Positions 17,960-27,605 of a stretch of DNA of 64,000 nucleotides are shown here, one piece after another. The notes beneath the pieces were generated by a model. The model worked only from the letters and a program-made list of their open reading frames with translations. It ran no database searches and was not told the DNA's origin. The position numbers and the translations under genes were made by a program. Positions within the stretch are counted from its first letter, which is position 1; each line of letters begins with the position of its first letter. The DNA comes from Pseudomonas oryzae (GTDB taxonomy: Bacteria > Pseudomonadota > Gammaproteobacteria > Pseudomonadales > Pseudomonadaceae), in the NCBI RefSeq assembly GCF_900104805.1, contig NZ_LT629751.1, positions 3,676,001 to 3,740,000 on the forward strand. Reading direction: 5' to 3'.

Positions 17960-19294
17960 ATGGACCCTTCCCCCGGTTACACCGCCGCCAGCTACTTCGC
18001 CGATTTCGGCCTCATCCTGTTCGCCCTGCTGCTCGTCCTGCTCAACGGCTTCTTCGTCGCCGCCGAGTTCGCCATGGTCAAGCTGCGCGCCACCCGCGTC
18101 GAGACCATCGCCGCCGCCGCCGGCTGGCGCGGGCGCATCCTGCGCACCGTGCACGGCCAGCTCGACGCCTACCTGTCGGCCTGCCAGCTGGGCATCACCC
18201 TCGCCTCGCTCGGCCTCGGCTGGGTCGGCGAGCCGGCCTTCGCCCACCTGCTCGAGCCGCTGCTCGGCTACTTCGGCATCGCCTCGCCGGCGCTGGTGCA
18301 CGCCATCGCCTTCTTCACCGCGTTCTTCATCATCTCCTACCTGCACATCGTGGTCGGCGAGCTGGCGCCCAAGTCCTGGGCGATCCGCCGGCCCGAGCTG
18401 CTGTCGCTGTGGACCGCGGCGCCGCTGTACGCCTTCTACTGGCTGATGTACCCGGCGATCTGGCTGCTCAACGCCAGCGCCAACGCCATCCTGCGCATCG
18501 CCGGCCAGGGCGAGCCGGGGCCGCACCACGAGCATCACTACAGCCGCGAGGAGCTCAAGCTGATCCTCCACTCCAGCCGCGCCCGCGACCCCAGCGACCA
18601 GGACATGCGCGTGCTGGCCTCGGCGGTGGAGCTCGGCGAGCTGGAGGTGGTCGACTGGGCCAACTCGCGCGAGGACCTGGTGTGCCTGGAGGCCGACGCC
18701 AGCCTCGAGGAGATCCTCGCCGAGATCCGCCGCCACAAGTTCAGCCGCTACCCGGTGCTCGACGCCGAGCAGCAGTTCGTCGGCGTGCTGCACATCAAGG
18801 ACCTGCTGCTGGCCCTGCCCGGCCCCGGACAGACCGCCGCCCTCGACCTGCACGCCCTCCTGCGGCCCATCGAGCGGGTGTCGCGGCACATGCCGCTGAG
18901 CCGCCTGCTCGAGCAGTTCCGCCAGGGCGGCGCGCACTTCGCCCTGGTCGAGGAGGCCGACGGCAAGGTGGTCGGCTTCCTGACCATGGAGGACGTGCTC
19001 GAGGTGCTGGTCGGCGACATCCAGGACGAGCACCGCAAGACCGAGCGCGGCCTGCTCGCCTACCAGCCGGGCAAGCTGCTGGTGCGCGGCGACACCCCGC
19101 TGTTCAAGATCGAGCGCCTGCTCGAGGTGGACCTCGACGACGTCGAGGCGGAGACCCTCGCCGGGCTGATCTACGACAGCCTCAAGCGCCTGCCCAGCGA
19201 GGACGAGACCCTGGAGACCCACGGCCTGCGCATCATCGTCAAGAAGATGAAGGGGCCGAAGATCGTCATGGCCAAGGTGCTCAGACTGAGCTGA
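17960..19294 (+). CDS. CNNM/CBS-domain membrane protein (HlyC/CorC family)
   Basis: This 444-residue protein has an N-terminal CNNM (DUF21) membrane domain with about four segments and the motif NGFFVAAEFAMVKLR near residue 30, then a CBS pair (about 200-320, with FSRYPVLDAEQQFVGVLHIKDLL and VGFLTMEDVLEVLVGDIQDE) and a C-terminal CorC/HlyC transporter-associated domain. Members are thought to take part in Mg2+/Co2+ efflux or homeostasis; activity is not proven here. An earlier in-frame ATG at 17915 exists, but MDPSPGYTAASYFADFG from 17960 matches the expected N-terminus. A perfect palindrome follows the stop. Confidence 0.9.
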   Translation: MDPSPGYTAASYFADFGLILFALLLVLLNGFFVAAEFAMVKLRATRVETIAAAAGWRGRILRTVHGQLDAYLSACQLGITLASLGLGWVGEPAFAHLLEPLLGYFGIASPALVHAIAFFTAFFIISYLHIVVGELAPKSWAIRRPELLSLWTAAPLYAFYWLMYPAIWLLNASANAILRIAGQGEPGPHHEHHYSREELKLILHSSRARDPSDQDMRVLASAVELGELEVVDWANSREDLVCLEADASLEEILAEIRRHKFSRYPVLDAEQQFVGVLHIKDLLLALPGPGQTAALDLHALLRPIERVSRHMPLSRLLEQFRQGGAHFALVEEADGKVVGFLTMEDVLEVLVGDIQDEHRKTERGLLAYQPGKLLVRGDTPLFKIERLLEVDLDDVEAETLAGLIYDSLKRLPSEDETLETHGLRIIVKKMKGPKIVMAKVLRLS

Positions 19295-19313
19295 GCGCAC
19301 GGCCCGGTACGCC

Positions 19314-19353
19314 CAACGCCAAGGGCCACCCCGCGGGGTGGCCCTTGGCGTTG
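19314..19353. terminator. 40-bp perfect palindrome, likely bidirectional terminator
   Basis: Two 20-base arms (starting CAACGCCAAGGGCCACCCCG) pair perfectly. It lies between the convergent CNNM gene and M23 peptidase gene, so it can end transcripts from both. A 28-bp core (CAAGGGCCACCCCG and its complement) recurs at 46411-46438 after spuH, which suggests a reused terminator or repeat family. No long T-tract follows. Confidence 0.65.
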
Positions 19354-19404
19354 CTGAGCCCTGCAGCGCCGGCCCCGCCGGGGCGAACGAATGCGCCCCT
19401 GCGC

Positions 19405-20349
19405 TCAGTCCTCGCCGCCGACGGCGAAGCGCGGCAGGCTGTCGACCGGCTGGGCGAACTGGAAGGGAATCGACTCCACCGCCAGGCCGACGTTGCGCTG
19501 CACCACGAAGTGCAGGTGCGGGCCGGTGCTGCGCCCGGTGTTGCCGGAGCGCGCGATCGGCGTGCCGGCGCCGACCCGCTGGCCGACGGCGACCTGCACC
19601 GAGCCCTGCTGCAGGTGCAGGTAGACGCCCATGGTGCCGTCATCGTGGAGGATGCGCACGTGGTTGCCGCCGGGGTTGGGGGTGGCGCCGGGCTGGTCGT
19701 TGCGCGTGCTCACCACCACGCCGCCGCGCGCGGCGAGGATCGGCGTGCCGACCGGCATGGCGATGTCCACCGCATGACGGCCCTTGGGCGTGAAGTGGCT
19801 GAACAGGCCGTTGGCGCCCTGGCTCTGGCGGAACGGCCCGCCCTGCCAGGGAAGCGGGTAGCGATAGGGCTTGGGCAGCAGGCGCGGATCGCCGAGGGCG
19901 TGGCTGAGCCTGGGCGTGTAGCGCAGCGGCTGCGCCGGATCGCGCGGCGCCAGGGTCAGCAGGCGGATCTGGCTGCGCGGCGACAGGATCCAGCGCACCG
20001 GCTTGTCCGGCGCGCCGCTGGCGTTGGCGACATCGTCCAGGCGCAGCTCCAGCTCGACCGGAGCGAACAGTTCGTTGCGCACCCGCAGGGTGTCGCCGCC
20101 GGCGTGCTTGAGCACGTCCAGGCGGACCTGGCGGGCGAGATCGTCGGACAGCTGCGGCGGGCCGGCGGGGCGACGCAGCGCGCTGCCCGGCTCGGCGAAC
20201 TGGAACACCCGCGCGCCCGGGCGGGCCTGGTCGCTGTAGGTGACCACGCCGTTGGCGTCGACGTGCTTGTAGACGGTCAGCGCGCTGGCCGGGGCGGCCA
20301 GGCCCAGCAGGAGGGGCAGCAGGAGCAGGCGGGCGGACATCATGGGCAT
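19405..20349 (-). CDS. M23-family peptidase with N-terminal DUF4124 domain
   Basis: The 314-residue protein has a Sec signal peptide (LLLLPLLLGLAAPASA), then a DUF4124-like segment (LTVYKHVDANGVVTYSDQARPG), a middle domain, and a C-terminal LytM/M23 domain. The M23 domain shows GRHAVDIAMPVGTPILAARGG, MGVYLHLQQGS and STGPHLHFVVQ, the last being the HxH zinc motif. The first zinc ligand is not in the standard HxxxD spacing (HAVD here), so activity should be tested. It is probably a periplasmic peptidoglycan endopeptidase or an activator of amidases. ATGs at 20343 and 20340 are alternative starts. Confidence 0.88.
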   Translation of the reverse strand: MPMMSARLLLLPLLLGLAAPASALTVYKHVDANGVVTYSDQARPGARVFQFAEPGSALRRPAGPPQLSDDLARQVRLDVLKHAGGDTLRVRNELFAPVELELRLDDVANASGAPDKPVRWILSPRSQIRLLTLAPRDPAQPLRYTPRLSHALGDPRLLPKPYRYPLPWQGGPFRQSQGANGLFSHFTPKGRHAVDIAMPVGTPILAARGGVVVSTRNDQPGATPNPGGNHVRILHDDGTMGVYLHLQQGSVQVAVGQRVGAGTPIARSGNTGRSTGPHLHFVVQRNVGLAVESIPFQFAQPVDSLPRFAVGGED

Positions 20350-20489
20350 GGCTGTCGGTAGTCGGAACTACCGGCAAGACTAGCAGTCCGCCACTACCCG
20401 GGCGAGTCGCCGGCCACGGGGTTGTGACCGGCCTCGCGGCGCCGTGCCGGCAGCCGACGACCGGGCACCCGGACGCCGGCGAATGCGCC

Positions 20490-21218
20490 TCAGGCCTGGC
20501 TGTCGCCGCCCTTGGCCGGCCCCTGCTTGGCCAGGCCGGTGTGGCGCACGTCGGTGCCGCGCACCAGGTAGATCACCAGTTCGGCGATGTTGCGCGCGTG
20601 GTCGCCGATGCGCTCCAGCGAGCGCAGCGCCCAGATCACGCTGAGCACGCGGGAGATCGAGCGCGGGTCCTCCATCATGTAGGTGACCAGCTCGCGCAGC
20701 GCGCTCTTGTACTCGCGGTCGACGTTCTTGTCGTACTGCGCCACCGACAGGGCGAGGTCGGCGTCGAAGCGGGCGAAGGCGTCCAGCGCCTCCTGGACCA
20801 TCTTGCGCACCTGCTCGCCGATATGGCGGATCTCCACGTAGCCACGCGGCGCCTCGCCGTCCTCGCACAGCTCGATGGCGCGCTTGGCGATCTTGGTCGC
20901 CTCGTCGCCGATGCGCTCGAGGTCGATCACCGACTTGGAGATGCTGATGATCAGGCGCAGGTCGGAGGCGGCCGGCTGGCGGCGGGCGAGGATGCGCACG
21001 CACTCCTCGTCGATGTCGCGCTCCATCTGGTTGATCTGCGCGTCGACCTCTCGCACCTGCTGGGCCAGGCCCGAGTCGGCCTCGACCAGCGCGTTGACCG
21101 CGTCGTTGACCTGCTTCTCGACCAGGCCGCCCATGGCCAGCAGGTGACTGCGGACGTCCTCCAGTTCGGCGTTGAACTGCGCGGATATGTGATGGGTGAT
21201 ACCGTCTTTGTTGATCAT
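20490..21218 (-). CDS. phoU: Phosphate transport regulator PhoU
   Basis: PhoU links the Pst transporter to PhoR and keeps the Pho regulon off when phosphate is plentiful. The 242-residue protein is made of two three-helix repeats, each with a metal-binding motif: ERIGDEATKIAKRA in the first and ERIGDHARNIAEL in the second. I chose the ATG at 21218, which gives MINKDGITHHISAQFNAELE. It is the last gene of the pst cluster; a 49-bp inverted repeat lies between it and pstB. No clear terminator follows; the 140 bp to the M23 gene look noncoding. Confidence 0.96.
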   Translation of the reverse strand: MINKDGITHHISAQFNAELEDVRSHLLAMGGLVEKQVNDAVNALVEADSGLAQQVREVDAQINQMERDIDEECVRILARRQPAASDLRLIISISKSVIDLERIGDEATKIAKRAIELCEDGEAPRGYVEIRHIGEQVRKMVQEALDAFARFDADLALSVAQYDKNVDREYKSALRELVTYMMEDPRSISRVLSVIWALRSLERIGDHARNIAELVIYLVRGTDVRHTGLAKQGPAKGGDSQA

Positions 21219-21242
21219 GGATTGGCTCCGCAAAAGCTGACT

Positions 21243-21291
21243 GTAGGGTGCGCATGGCGCACCGGGAAGCGGTGCGCCATGCGCACCCTAC
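21243..21291. repeat. 49-bp inverted repeat between pstB and phoU
   Basis: Two 21-base arms (GTAGGGTGCGCATGGCGCACC and complement) pair perfectly around a 7-base loop (GGGAAGC). A shorter relative occurs at 46445-46469, so this is a small dispersed palindrome rather than a gene-specific element. In the pstB-phoU transcript it would form a very stable hairpin that could reduce phoU expression or protect the upstream mRNA. Confidence 0.8.
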
Positions 21292-21300
21292 GCATTCGGG

Positions 21301-22131
21301 CTAGCCGTAACGACCGGTGATGTAGTCCTCGGTCTGCTTCTTCGCCGGGTTGGTGAACAGGGTATCGGTGTCGCCGTATTCGATCAGCTTGCCCATGTAC
21401 ATGAACGCGGTGTAGTCGGAGACGCGGGCCGCCTGCTGCATGTTGTGGGTGACGATGACGATGGTGTACTGGCCCTTGAGCTCGTTGATCAGCTCCTCGA
21501 CCTTGAGGGTGGAGATCGGGTCGAGCGCCGAGCAGGGCTCGTCGAGCAGCAGCACTTCCGGCTGCACCGCCACGGTGCGGGCGATCACCAGACGCTGCTG
21601 CTGGCCGCCGGAGAGGCCCAGCGCCGAGTCGTGCAGGCGGTCCTTGACCTCGTCCCACAGCGCCGCGCTCTTCAGCGCCCACTCGACGGTCTCGTCGAGC
21701 ACGCGCTTCTGGTTGATGCCCTGGATGCGCAGGCCGTAGACCACGTTCTCGTAGATGCTCTTGGGGAACGGGTTGGGCTTCTGGAACACCATACCGACGC
21801 GGCGGCGCAGCTCGGCGACGTCGACGCCCTTGGCGTAGATGTCCTGGCCGTCGAGGCGGATCTCGCCGTCGACGCGGCAGCCGTCGACCAGATCGTTCAT
21901 CCGGTTGAAGGTGCGCAGCAGGGTCGACTTGCCGCAGCCGCTCGGGCCGATGAACGCGGTGACGCGGTTCTTCGGGATGTTCATCTGCACGTCATACAGC
22001 GCCTGCTTGTCGCCGTAGAACAGGTTGAGGCCGGGCACCTCGAGGGCTACCGGCTCGCTGGCCAGGTCGAGGGTCTGCTTCTTGCGGCCCAGGCTGTCGA
22101 GGTTGATGCCGTGGCTATGTTGTTGCGACAT
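21301..22131 (-). CDS. pstB: Phosphate ABC transporter ATP-binding protein PstB
   Basis: PstB powers phosphate import through PstA/PstC. The 276-residue protein has Walker [10 protein letters not shown] at residues 62-70, Q-loop in [10 protein letters not shown], signature LSGGQQQRL, and Walker [14 protein letters not shown]. The C-terminus [13 protein letters not shown] is the PstB-typical end. It follows pstA after 76 bp, a gap that holds a GC-rich stem (GCGGGCC...GGCCCGC) but no promoter that I can define. Confidence 0.98.
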   Translation of the reverse strand: MSQQHSHGINLDSLGRKKQTLDLASEPVALEVPGLNLFYGDKQALYDVQMNIPKNRVTAFIGPSGCGKSTLLRTFNRMNDLVDGCRVDGEIRLDGQDIYAKGVDVAELRRRVGMVFQKPNPFPKSIYENVVYGLRIQGINQKRVLDETVEWALKSAALWDEVKDRLHDSALGLSGGQQQRLVIARTVAVQPEVLLLDEPCSALDPISTLKVEELINELKGQYTIVIVTHNMQQAARVSDYTAFMYMGKLIEYGDTDTLFTNPAKKQTEDYITGRYG

Positions 22132-22207
22132 GGGGAACTCCCTACGCTCACAGTTCGGTTGCGCAGCGCGGGCCGCCGTGCGGCCCGCCGGCTGCGGCGG
22201 AAATCGG

Positions 22208-23884
22208 TCAGTGGTCCAGCGCCTTGTACTTCTCGCGCAGGTGGTTGCGGATGTACACCGCGCTCAGGTTGAGCAGGGCGATCACCAGCACCAGCAGCAG
22301 CGCGGTGGCGTACACCAGCGGGCGGGCGGCCTCGACGTTGGGGCTCTGGAAGCCGACGTCGTAGATGTGGAAGCCCAGGTGCATGATCTTCTGGTCGAGG
22401 TGCAGGTACGGGTAGTTGCCGTCCACCGGCAGGCTCGGTGCCAGCTTGACCACGCCGACCAGCATCAGCGGCGCCACTTCGCCGGCGGCGCGCGCCACGG
22501 CGAGGATCATGCCGGTCATCATCGCCGGGCTGGCCATCGGCAGCACCACCTTCCACAGCGTCTCGGCCTTGGTCGCACCGAGCGCCAACGAACCCTCGCG
22601 CAGGGCGCGCGGAATGCGCGCCAGGCCTTCCTCGGTGGCGACGATCACCACCGGCACGGCGAGGATCGCCAGGGTCAGCGACGCCCAGAGCAAGCCCGGG
22701 GTGCCGAAGGTCGGCGCCGGCAGCGCTTCGGCGAAGAACAGCTGGTCGATCGAGCCGCCCAGCACGTAGACGAAGAAGCCCAGGCCGAACACGCCGTAGA
22801 CGATCGCCGGCACGCCGGCCAGGTTGTTCACCGCGATGCGGATGATGCGGGTCAGGGTGCCCTGCCTGGCGTACTCGCGCAGGTAGATGGCCGCCAGCAC
22901 GCCGAACGGGGTGACGATCACCGCCATGATCAGGGTCATCATCACGGTACCGAAGATCGCCGGGAAGATGCCGCCCTCGGTGTTGGCCTCGCGCGGATCG
23001 TCGCTGACGAACTCCCACAGCTTGGCGAAGTAGAAGCCCAGCTTGGCGAAGGTGCCCATGGCGTTGGGCTGGAAGGCACGCACCACCTTGCCCAGGCTGA
23101 ACTCCTGCTCGCGACCATCGACGGTGCGAACCACCACGTTGTCGCGGTTGAACTGCTCCTGCAAGCCGATCAGCTGCGCCTCCAGCACCTTGTAACGAGC
23201 GTCCAGTTCGGCGCGCTCGGCGTCCAGGTCGGCCTGCGCGGCGGCGTCCAGCCGGCCTTCCAGCTCAAGGCGGCGGGTCTGCAGACGCAGGCGCTCGAGA
23301 CCGGCGTTGATGCGGCCGATCTCCTTCTTCTCCAGGCGGTCGATATGCTTGTGCAGCTGGTCGACGCGCTCGATGCGCGCCTGCAGCTCGGCCCAGGCCG
23401 CGTCGCCTTCGGCGACCAGCCGGTCGCCCTCCTTGACCGCCAGCAGGTAGCCGTAGAAGTTGCCCCACTCGCGGCGCTCGAGGACCACCAGGTTCTCCGG
23501 AGTGCGGGTCTCGCCCAGCCACTCGCCGACCACCCAGTTGAAGTCGGCGCCATAGACCTCGCGGTTGCCGACCTTGAGCAGCTCGCGGGTCATGAACTCG
23601 CCGCCCTTGACGTCCACCGGCAGACCGCTGGCGGCCAGGCGCGCGCGTGGCACTTCCTCGGCCTGCACCAGCTCGCCGGCAATCAGTTTGGCTTCCTGGC
23701 CGGGCACCCGGTACTCGGCTTCCAGCACGTCGGCCGGCCAGAAGTGGCCGAGGCCGCGCACGGCGATCACCGCCAGCAGGCCGATGGTCATGATCACCGC
23801 GATCGACACCGCGCCGCCGGTCATCCACACCCAGGGCGTGCCGCTCTTGAACCAGGTTTTCAGGTTTTGCTGTTTCACGTTCAC
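22208..23884 (-). CDS. pstA: Phosphate ABC transporter permease PstA, extended form
   Basis: PstA is one of two membrane subunits of the phosphate importer. At 558 residues it is about 260 longer than E. coli PstA. The N-terminal membrane segment (about 20-45) is followed by a large periplasmic insertion with a charged coiled-coil (about 160-255: [20 protein letters not shown]...), then the canonical permease core from about 310 with [33 protein letters not shown], the EAA loop that docks PstB. The extended form is usual in Pseudomonas; the insertion's role is unknown. Confidence 0.95.
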   Translation of the reverse strand: MNVKQQNLKTWFKSGTPWVWMTGGAVSIAVIMTIGLLAVIAVRGLGHFWPADVLEAEYRVPGQEAKLIAGELVQAEEVPRARLAASGLPVDVKGGEFMTRELLKVGNREVYGADFNWVVGEWLGETRTPENLVVLERREWGNFYGYLLAVKEGDRLVAEGDAAWAELQARIERVDQLHKHIDRLEKKEIGRINAGLERLRLQTRRLELEGRLDAAAQADLDAERAELDARYKVLEAQLIGLQEQFNRDNVVVRTVDGREQEFSLGKVVRAFQPNAMGTFAKLGFYFAKLWEFVSDDPREANTEGGIFPAIFGTVMMTLIMAVIVTPFGVLAAIYLREYARQGTLTRIIRIAVNNLAGVPAIVYGVFGLGFFVYVLGGSIDQLFFAEALPAPTFGTPGLLWASLTLAILAVPVVIVATEEGLARIPRALREGSLALGATKAETLWKVVLPMASPAMMTGMILAVARAAGEVAPLMLVGVVKLAPSLPVDGNYPYLHLDQKIMHLGFHIYDVGFQSPNVEAARPLVYATALLLVLVIALLNLSAVYIRNHLREKYKALDH

Positions 23885-23906
23885 GGACGTCTACCTTTCC
23901 AGAGCC

Positions 23907-26168
23907 TCAGAGCGACGCGTACTTCTTGCGCAGGCGGGTGCGGATCAGCTCCGCCAGGGTGTTCATCACGAAGGTGAAGGCCAAGAGCACCAGCGCGGCG
24001 AGGAACAGCACGCGGTAGTGGGTACTGCCCACCTCGGATTCCGGCATCTCCACCGCCACGTTGGCGGCCAGGGTGCGCAGGCCCTCGAAGATGTTGATGT
24101 CCATGATCGGCGTGTTGCCGGTGGCCATCAGCACGATCATGGTCTCGCCCACCGCGCGGCCCATGCCGATCATCAGCGCCGAGAAGATGCCCGGGCTGGC
24201 GGTGAGGATCACCACGCGGGTCAGGGTCTGCCAGGGCGTGGCGCCGAGCGCCAGGGAGCCGAAGGTCAGGCTCTTCGGCACGCTGAACACGGCGTCCTCG
24301 GCGATCGAGAAGATGTTGGGGATCACCGCGAAGCCCATCGCCAGACCTACCACCAGGGCGTTGCGCTGGTCGAACGGAATGCCCAGGTCGTTGGACAGCC
24401 ACAGGCGCATGTCGCCGCCGAACAGCCAGTTCTCCAGGTGGCCGCTGATGCCCAGGGCGAAGGCGGCGACGCCGACCACCACCGGGATCAGCAGGGCGGC
24501 TTCCCAGCCGTCCGGCACGCACAGGCGCACGCGCTCCGGCAGGCGGCTCCAGATCCAGGCGGCGAGGACGATGCCGACCGGGGTCAGCAGCAGCAGGCTG
24601 AAGATGCCCGGCAGGTGGCCCTCGACGTAGGGGGCGAGGAACAGGCCGGCGAAGAAGCCGAGGATCACCGTCGGCAGTGCCTCCATCAGCTCGATCACCG
24701 GCTTGACCTTGCGGCGCATCGCCGGGGCCATGAAGTAGGCGGTGTAGATCGCCGCGCAGATCGCCAGCGGGGCGGCCAGCAGCATGGCGTAGAAGGCCGC
24801 CTTGAGGGTGCCGAAGGCCAGCGGCGCCAGGCTCAGCTTGGGCTCGAAGTCGGTGTTGGCCGAGGTCGACTGCCAGACGTACTTGGGCTCCTCATAGCTC
24901 TCGTACCAGACCTTGCCCCACAGCGCGCTCCACGACACCTCCGGGTGCGGGTTGTCGACGATGAAGCGCTGCAACTGGCCGTCGCTCTCCACCAGCAGAC
25001 GGTTGGCGCGCGGCGACAGCGCGGCCACGGCGGCGCCGTCGGCGACCTGCTCGGTGAGCAGCGTGCGATGCGCGGTGCTGTGGAAGATACCCACGGTGCC
25101 CTTGGCGTCGAGGACGACGAAACCCTTGCGGCGCTCCTCGGGGACGATCTGGGTCACCGGGCTGTCGTCCAGCTGGAAGTCGCGAATGCGGGTCAGGGTG
25201 GCCTTGCCGTTCTGATCGCGAACCATGAACCACTGGGCGATGCCACCCTTGGAGTCGCCGACCATCAGCGAGATGCCGCCGAGCAACGGGCTGGCGGTGG
25301 TGATTTCGGTGTCGCCGTCGCGAGCCAGGTTGTAGCGACCGTTCAGGCTGTTGTCGCGCAGGTTGAACACGTCGGCGGTGGAACGGCCATTGAACACGAA
25401 CAGCCACTGGTGGCGCGGATCGATGTCCAGGGCACGGATCGGGTCGGCGATCTGCGGCAGGGCGATGCGCCGCTCGCTCTGGCTGATCTCGCCGGTGAAC
25501 ATGTTCTCCTCGCGCTCGAGGCTGAGCACGTGCAGCTCGGCGCCGGTGGAGGCGGCCAGCAGCAGGGTCGAATCGTTGAGGCTGATACCCACGGTGTCCA
25601 GCGCGCGGCCCTGCGGATCGAGGGCGATGGGCGCCTCGCCGAACGGGTACTCGACCACCGGGACGATGGTCTTCACGTTGTCCGGGTAGGACACCTTGTA
25701 GGTGTGCTGCAGCACCAGCACCTGGCCGTTGGACAGGCCCAGCGCCACGCGGTGGCTACCCGGCTGATCCTCGGCGACCGAGACGATGCGGCTGCCTTCG
25801 GGCAGTGCCAGGCGGCTGCTGCTCAGCGCCTCGCCGTTCTTGAGCGCGAAGAACTGCACCAGGCCGCTGCGGTCCAGGCGCATGGCCACCTGGTTCTGTT
25901 CCTCGATGGCCAGCAGCAGCGGCTGCTCCTGCTGCGCCAGCCAGGCCGGCTGCTGGGCCTTGCGCGCCGTCAGCTCGGCGCCACCGAAGATCGGCAGGAC
26001 CACGTAGACCAGATAGAAGAAGATCAGGGTGATGGCAGCCAGCACGGCCAGGCCGCCGATGGACACGTACCAGCCGGCCAGGCGGTCCTTGAGCGCACGC
26101 AGTCGACGCTTGCGCTGGAGCGCCGGCGTGTCGAAATCCAGACGTTGCGATTTTGTGGAGGAAGTCAT
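23907..26168 (-). CDS. pstC: Phosphate ABC transporter permease PstC, extended form
   Basis: PstC pairs with PstA. The protein is 753 residues, more than twice the E. coli length. After one membrane segment (about 34-60) comes a periplasmic domain of about 390 residues rich in beta strands with repeated short blocks (for example LGLSNGQVLVLQHTYK, RALDIDPRHQWLFVFNGRST), suggestive of a beta-propeller-like fold. The permease core (about 450-753) has the EAA loop ([20 protein letters not shown]). I chose the ATG at 26168 because the candidate Pho-box promoter predicts a transcript starting near 26192, so the longer starts at 26192 or GTG 26198 would be almost leaderless. Confidence 0.93.
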   Translation of the reverse strand: MTSSTKSQRLDFDTPALQRKRRLRALKDRLAGWYVSIGGLAVLAAITLIFFYLVYVVLPIFGGAELTARKAQQPAWLAQQEQPLLLAIEEQNQVAMRLDRSGLVQFFALKNGEALSSSRLALPEGSRIVSVAEDQPGSHRVALGLSNGQVLVLQHTYKVSYPDNVKTIVPVVEYPFGEAPIALDPQGRALDTVGISLNDSTLLLAASTGAELHVLSLEREENMFTGEISQSERRIALPQIADPIRALDIDPRHQWLFVFNGRSTADVFNLRDNSLNGRYNLARDGDTEITTASPLLGGISLMVGDSKGGIAQWFMVRDQNGKATLTRIRDFQLDDSPVTQIVPEERRKGFVVLDAKGTVGIFHSTAHRTLLTEQVADGAAVAALSPRANRLLVESDGQLQRFIVDNPHPEVSWSALWGKVWYESYEEPKYVWQSTSANTDFEPKLSLAPLAFGTLKAAFYAMLLAAPLAICAAIYTAYFMAPAMRRKVKPVIELMEALPTVILGFFAGLFLAPYVEGHLPGIFSLLLLTPVGIVLAAWIWSRLPERVRLCVPDGWEAALLIPVVVGVAAFALGISGHLENWLFGGDMRLWLSNDLGIPFDQRNALVVGLAMGFAVIPNIFSIAEDAVFSVPKSLTFGSLALGATPWQTLTRVVILTASPGIFSALMIGMGRAVGETMIVLMATGNTPIMDINIFEGLRTLAANVAVEMPESEVGSTHYRVLFLAALVLLAFTFVMNTLAELIRTRLRKKYASL

Positions 26169-26198
26169 GGTTTCATGGGCCAAGTCATTCATGCGCAC

Positions 26199-26232
26199 AC
26201 CCTAGCGTGGGTTTATGACACAAAGATTACAG
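26199..26232 (-). promoter_or_regulatory. Candidate Pho box and -10 for pstC
   Basis: On the minus strand CTGTAAT-CTTT-GTGTCAT (26232-26215) has 6 of 7 matches in each PhoB half-site, the best of the three boxes here. Ten bases on is TAGGGT (26204-26199) as a -10-like hexamer. It would let pstCAB-phoU be induced separately from pstS. Confidence 0.7.
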
Positions 26233-26244
26233 GGTGGTGACGTG

Positions 26245-26282
26245 GCGACGCCCGCCACTCCCAGGGGAGTGGCGGGCGTCGC
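26245..26282. terminator. Stem-loop between pstS and pstC
   Basis: Two 18-base arms (GCGACGCCCGCCACTCCC and complement) pair perfectly around AG, about 50 bases past the pstS stop and just before the pstC Pho box. No T-tract follows on the minus strand. It probably ends or stabilises the pstS transcript, giving more PstS than permease, as is usual for binding proteins. Confidence 0.6.
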
Positions 26283-26332
26283 ACTGGCTCAGGCTCGCGC
26301 CTGCGGCATCCGTGCCGTTGCCGGCTGCGGCC

Positions 26333-27298
26333 TTACAGGCCGAGCTCCTTGAGGGTCTTCTCGGCGACCTTGGCGGGCACCGGGATGTAACCGTCCTTGA
26401 CCACCACTTCCTGGCCCTGCTTGGACAGCACCAGCTTGACGAACTCGGCCTCCAGCGGAGCCAGCGGCTTGTTCGGCGCCTTGTTCACGTAGACGTACAG
26501 GAAGCGGCTCAGCGGGTACTTGCCGGCCAGGGCGTTGGCCTCGTTGGCCTCTTCGGCGTTGCCCTGCTTGTCGACCAGCGGCACGGCGCGCACGCTGGCA
26601 GTCTTGTAGCCGATGCCCGAGTAGCCAATGGCGTTCACGGTGCTGGAGATCGACTGCACCACCGAGGCGGAGCCCGGCTGCTCGTTGACGTTGGGCTTGA
26701 AGTCGCCCTTGCACAGGGCTTCTTCCTTGAAGTAGCCGTAGGTGCCGGACACCGAGTTGCGGCCGAACATCTGCACCGGCTTCTCGGCCCACTCGCCGGT
26801 CAGGCCGAGGTCGCCCCAGGTCTTCACGTTCGAGCCACCGCACAGGCGGGTGCTGGAGAAGATGCCGTCGACCTGCTGCATGGTCAGGCTCTGGATCGGG
26901 TTGTCCTTGTGCACGAACACGGCCAGGGCATCGACGGCGACCGGGATGGCGGTCGGCTTGTAGCCATGCTTTTCCTCGAAGGCCTGCAGCTCGTTGTCCT
27001 TCATCTTGCGGCTCATCGGGCCGAGGTTGGAGGTGCCCTCGGTCAGCGCCGGCGGCGCGGTGGAGGAACCGGCGGCCTGGATCTGGATGTTGACGTTCGG
27101 GTAGAGCTTCTTGTAGCTCTCGGCCCACAGGGTCATCAGGTTGGCCAGGGTGTCGGAGCCAACGCTGGACAGGTTGCCGGAAACGCCGGTGCTCTTCTCG
27201 TAGGTCGGCAGAGCCGGGTCGACGGCGGCAACCGCACTGGCGGCGGCAACGCCGGCGGCGACGAAGGTCATGGCCGCCATCAAACGCTTCAATTTCAT
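26333..27298 (-). CDS. pstS: Phosphate ABC transporter substrate-binding protein PstS
   Basis: PstS is the high-affinity periplasmic phosphate-binding protein. The 321-residue chain has a signal peptide ([25 protein letters not shown]), the phosphate-binding loop [12 protein letters not shown] after it, [11 protein letters not shown], and the later [17 protein letters not shown] segment. It precedes pstC by 164 bp and has its own Pho box and leader. Two cysteines (LCGG and LCKG) are spaced to form a disulfide. Confidence 0.96.
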   Translation of the reverse strand: MKLKRLMAAMTFVAAGVAAASAVAAVDPALPTYEKSTGVSGNLSSVGSDTLANLMTLWAESYKKLYPNVNIQIQAAGSSTAPPALTEGTSNLGPMSRKMKDNELQAFEEKHGYKPTAIPVAVDALAVFVHKDNPIQSLTMQQVDGIFSSTRLCGGSNVKTWGDLGLTGEWAEKPVQMFGRNSVSGTYGYFKEEALCKGDFKPNVNEQPGSASVVQSISSTVNAIGYSGIGYKTASVRAVPLVDKQGNAEEANEANALAGKYPLSRFLYVYVNKAPNKPLAPLEAEFVKLVLSKQGQEVVVKDGYIPVPAKVAEKTLKELGL

Positions 27299-27361
27299 GC
27301 CTTGCTCCTAACGGATGGAGATGGTTTGGATCGGGGGCCAGTATCGAGAGGCCGCATGAAC

Positions 27362-27395
27362 ACTCTATGAAGCGAATATGACAATTGCGTGACGA
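27362..27395 (-). promoter_or_regulatory. Candidate Pho box and -10 for pstS
   Basis: On the minus strand TCGTCAC-GCAA-TTGTCAT (27395-27378) has 5 and 6 of 7 matches to CTGTCAT. Ten bases later TAGAGT (27367-27362) can act as the -10, giving a leader of about 55 bases before the pstS ATG. The geometry is the same as at phoB and pstC. Confidence 0.65.
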
Positions 27396-27470
27396 GCCAC
27401 CGGATCCGGCAACCCGCCCGGCGGTTATTCGTCGCAGGTGCTGTCGCGACTCATTAGACCTTGGCACAAT

Positions 27471-27487
27471 TGCTGCTTGGAGCGGAT
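27471..27487 (+). promoter_or_regulatory. Sigma-54-like promoter upstream of the thioesterase gene
   Basis: TTGGCACAATTGCTGCT has the -24 GG (27473-27474) and -12 GC (27485-27486) separated by exactly 10 bases, with TTGGCAC and TGCT matching the RpoN consensus (TTGGCACG-N4-TTGCT) at most positions. It points to the plus strand and would start a transcript near 27497, about 110 bases before the ATG at 27606. No activator site was identified. Confidence 0.5.
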
Positions 27488-27573
27488 GAACAACCCCGCA
27501 AGCAACGGTTCCGGGCTACCCGTTATATAGTGGGAGGGCGCGCGGACCGACCGGGTCTAGCCGCTGCCGGCAC

Positions 27574-27581
27574 AACAACAA
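27574..27581 (+). promoter_or_regulatory. CA motif (AACAACAA) in the thioesterase leader
   Basis: AACAACAA lies about 25 bases before the thioesterase start, inside the leader predicted from the sigma-54-like promoter. AAN repeats of this kind are bound by Hfq with Crc in Pseudomonas to repress translation. The start itself has no clear Shine-Dalgarno sequence. Confidence 0.35.
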
Positions 27582-27605
27582 ATCTCGCCCGAGCCTCTCC
27601 CCCCG

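Noticed and set aside
18409..20361. A 650-codon plus-strand frame over the CNNM and M23 genes
   Set aside because: It is a shadow of two real genes and carries no motif.
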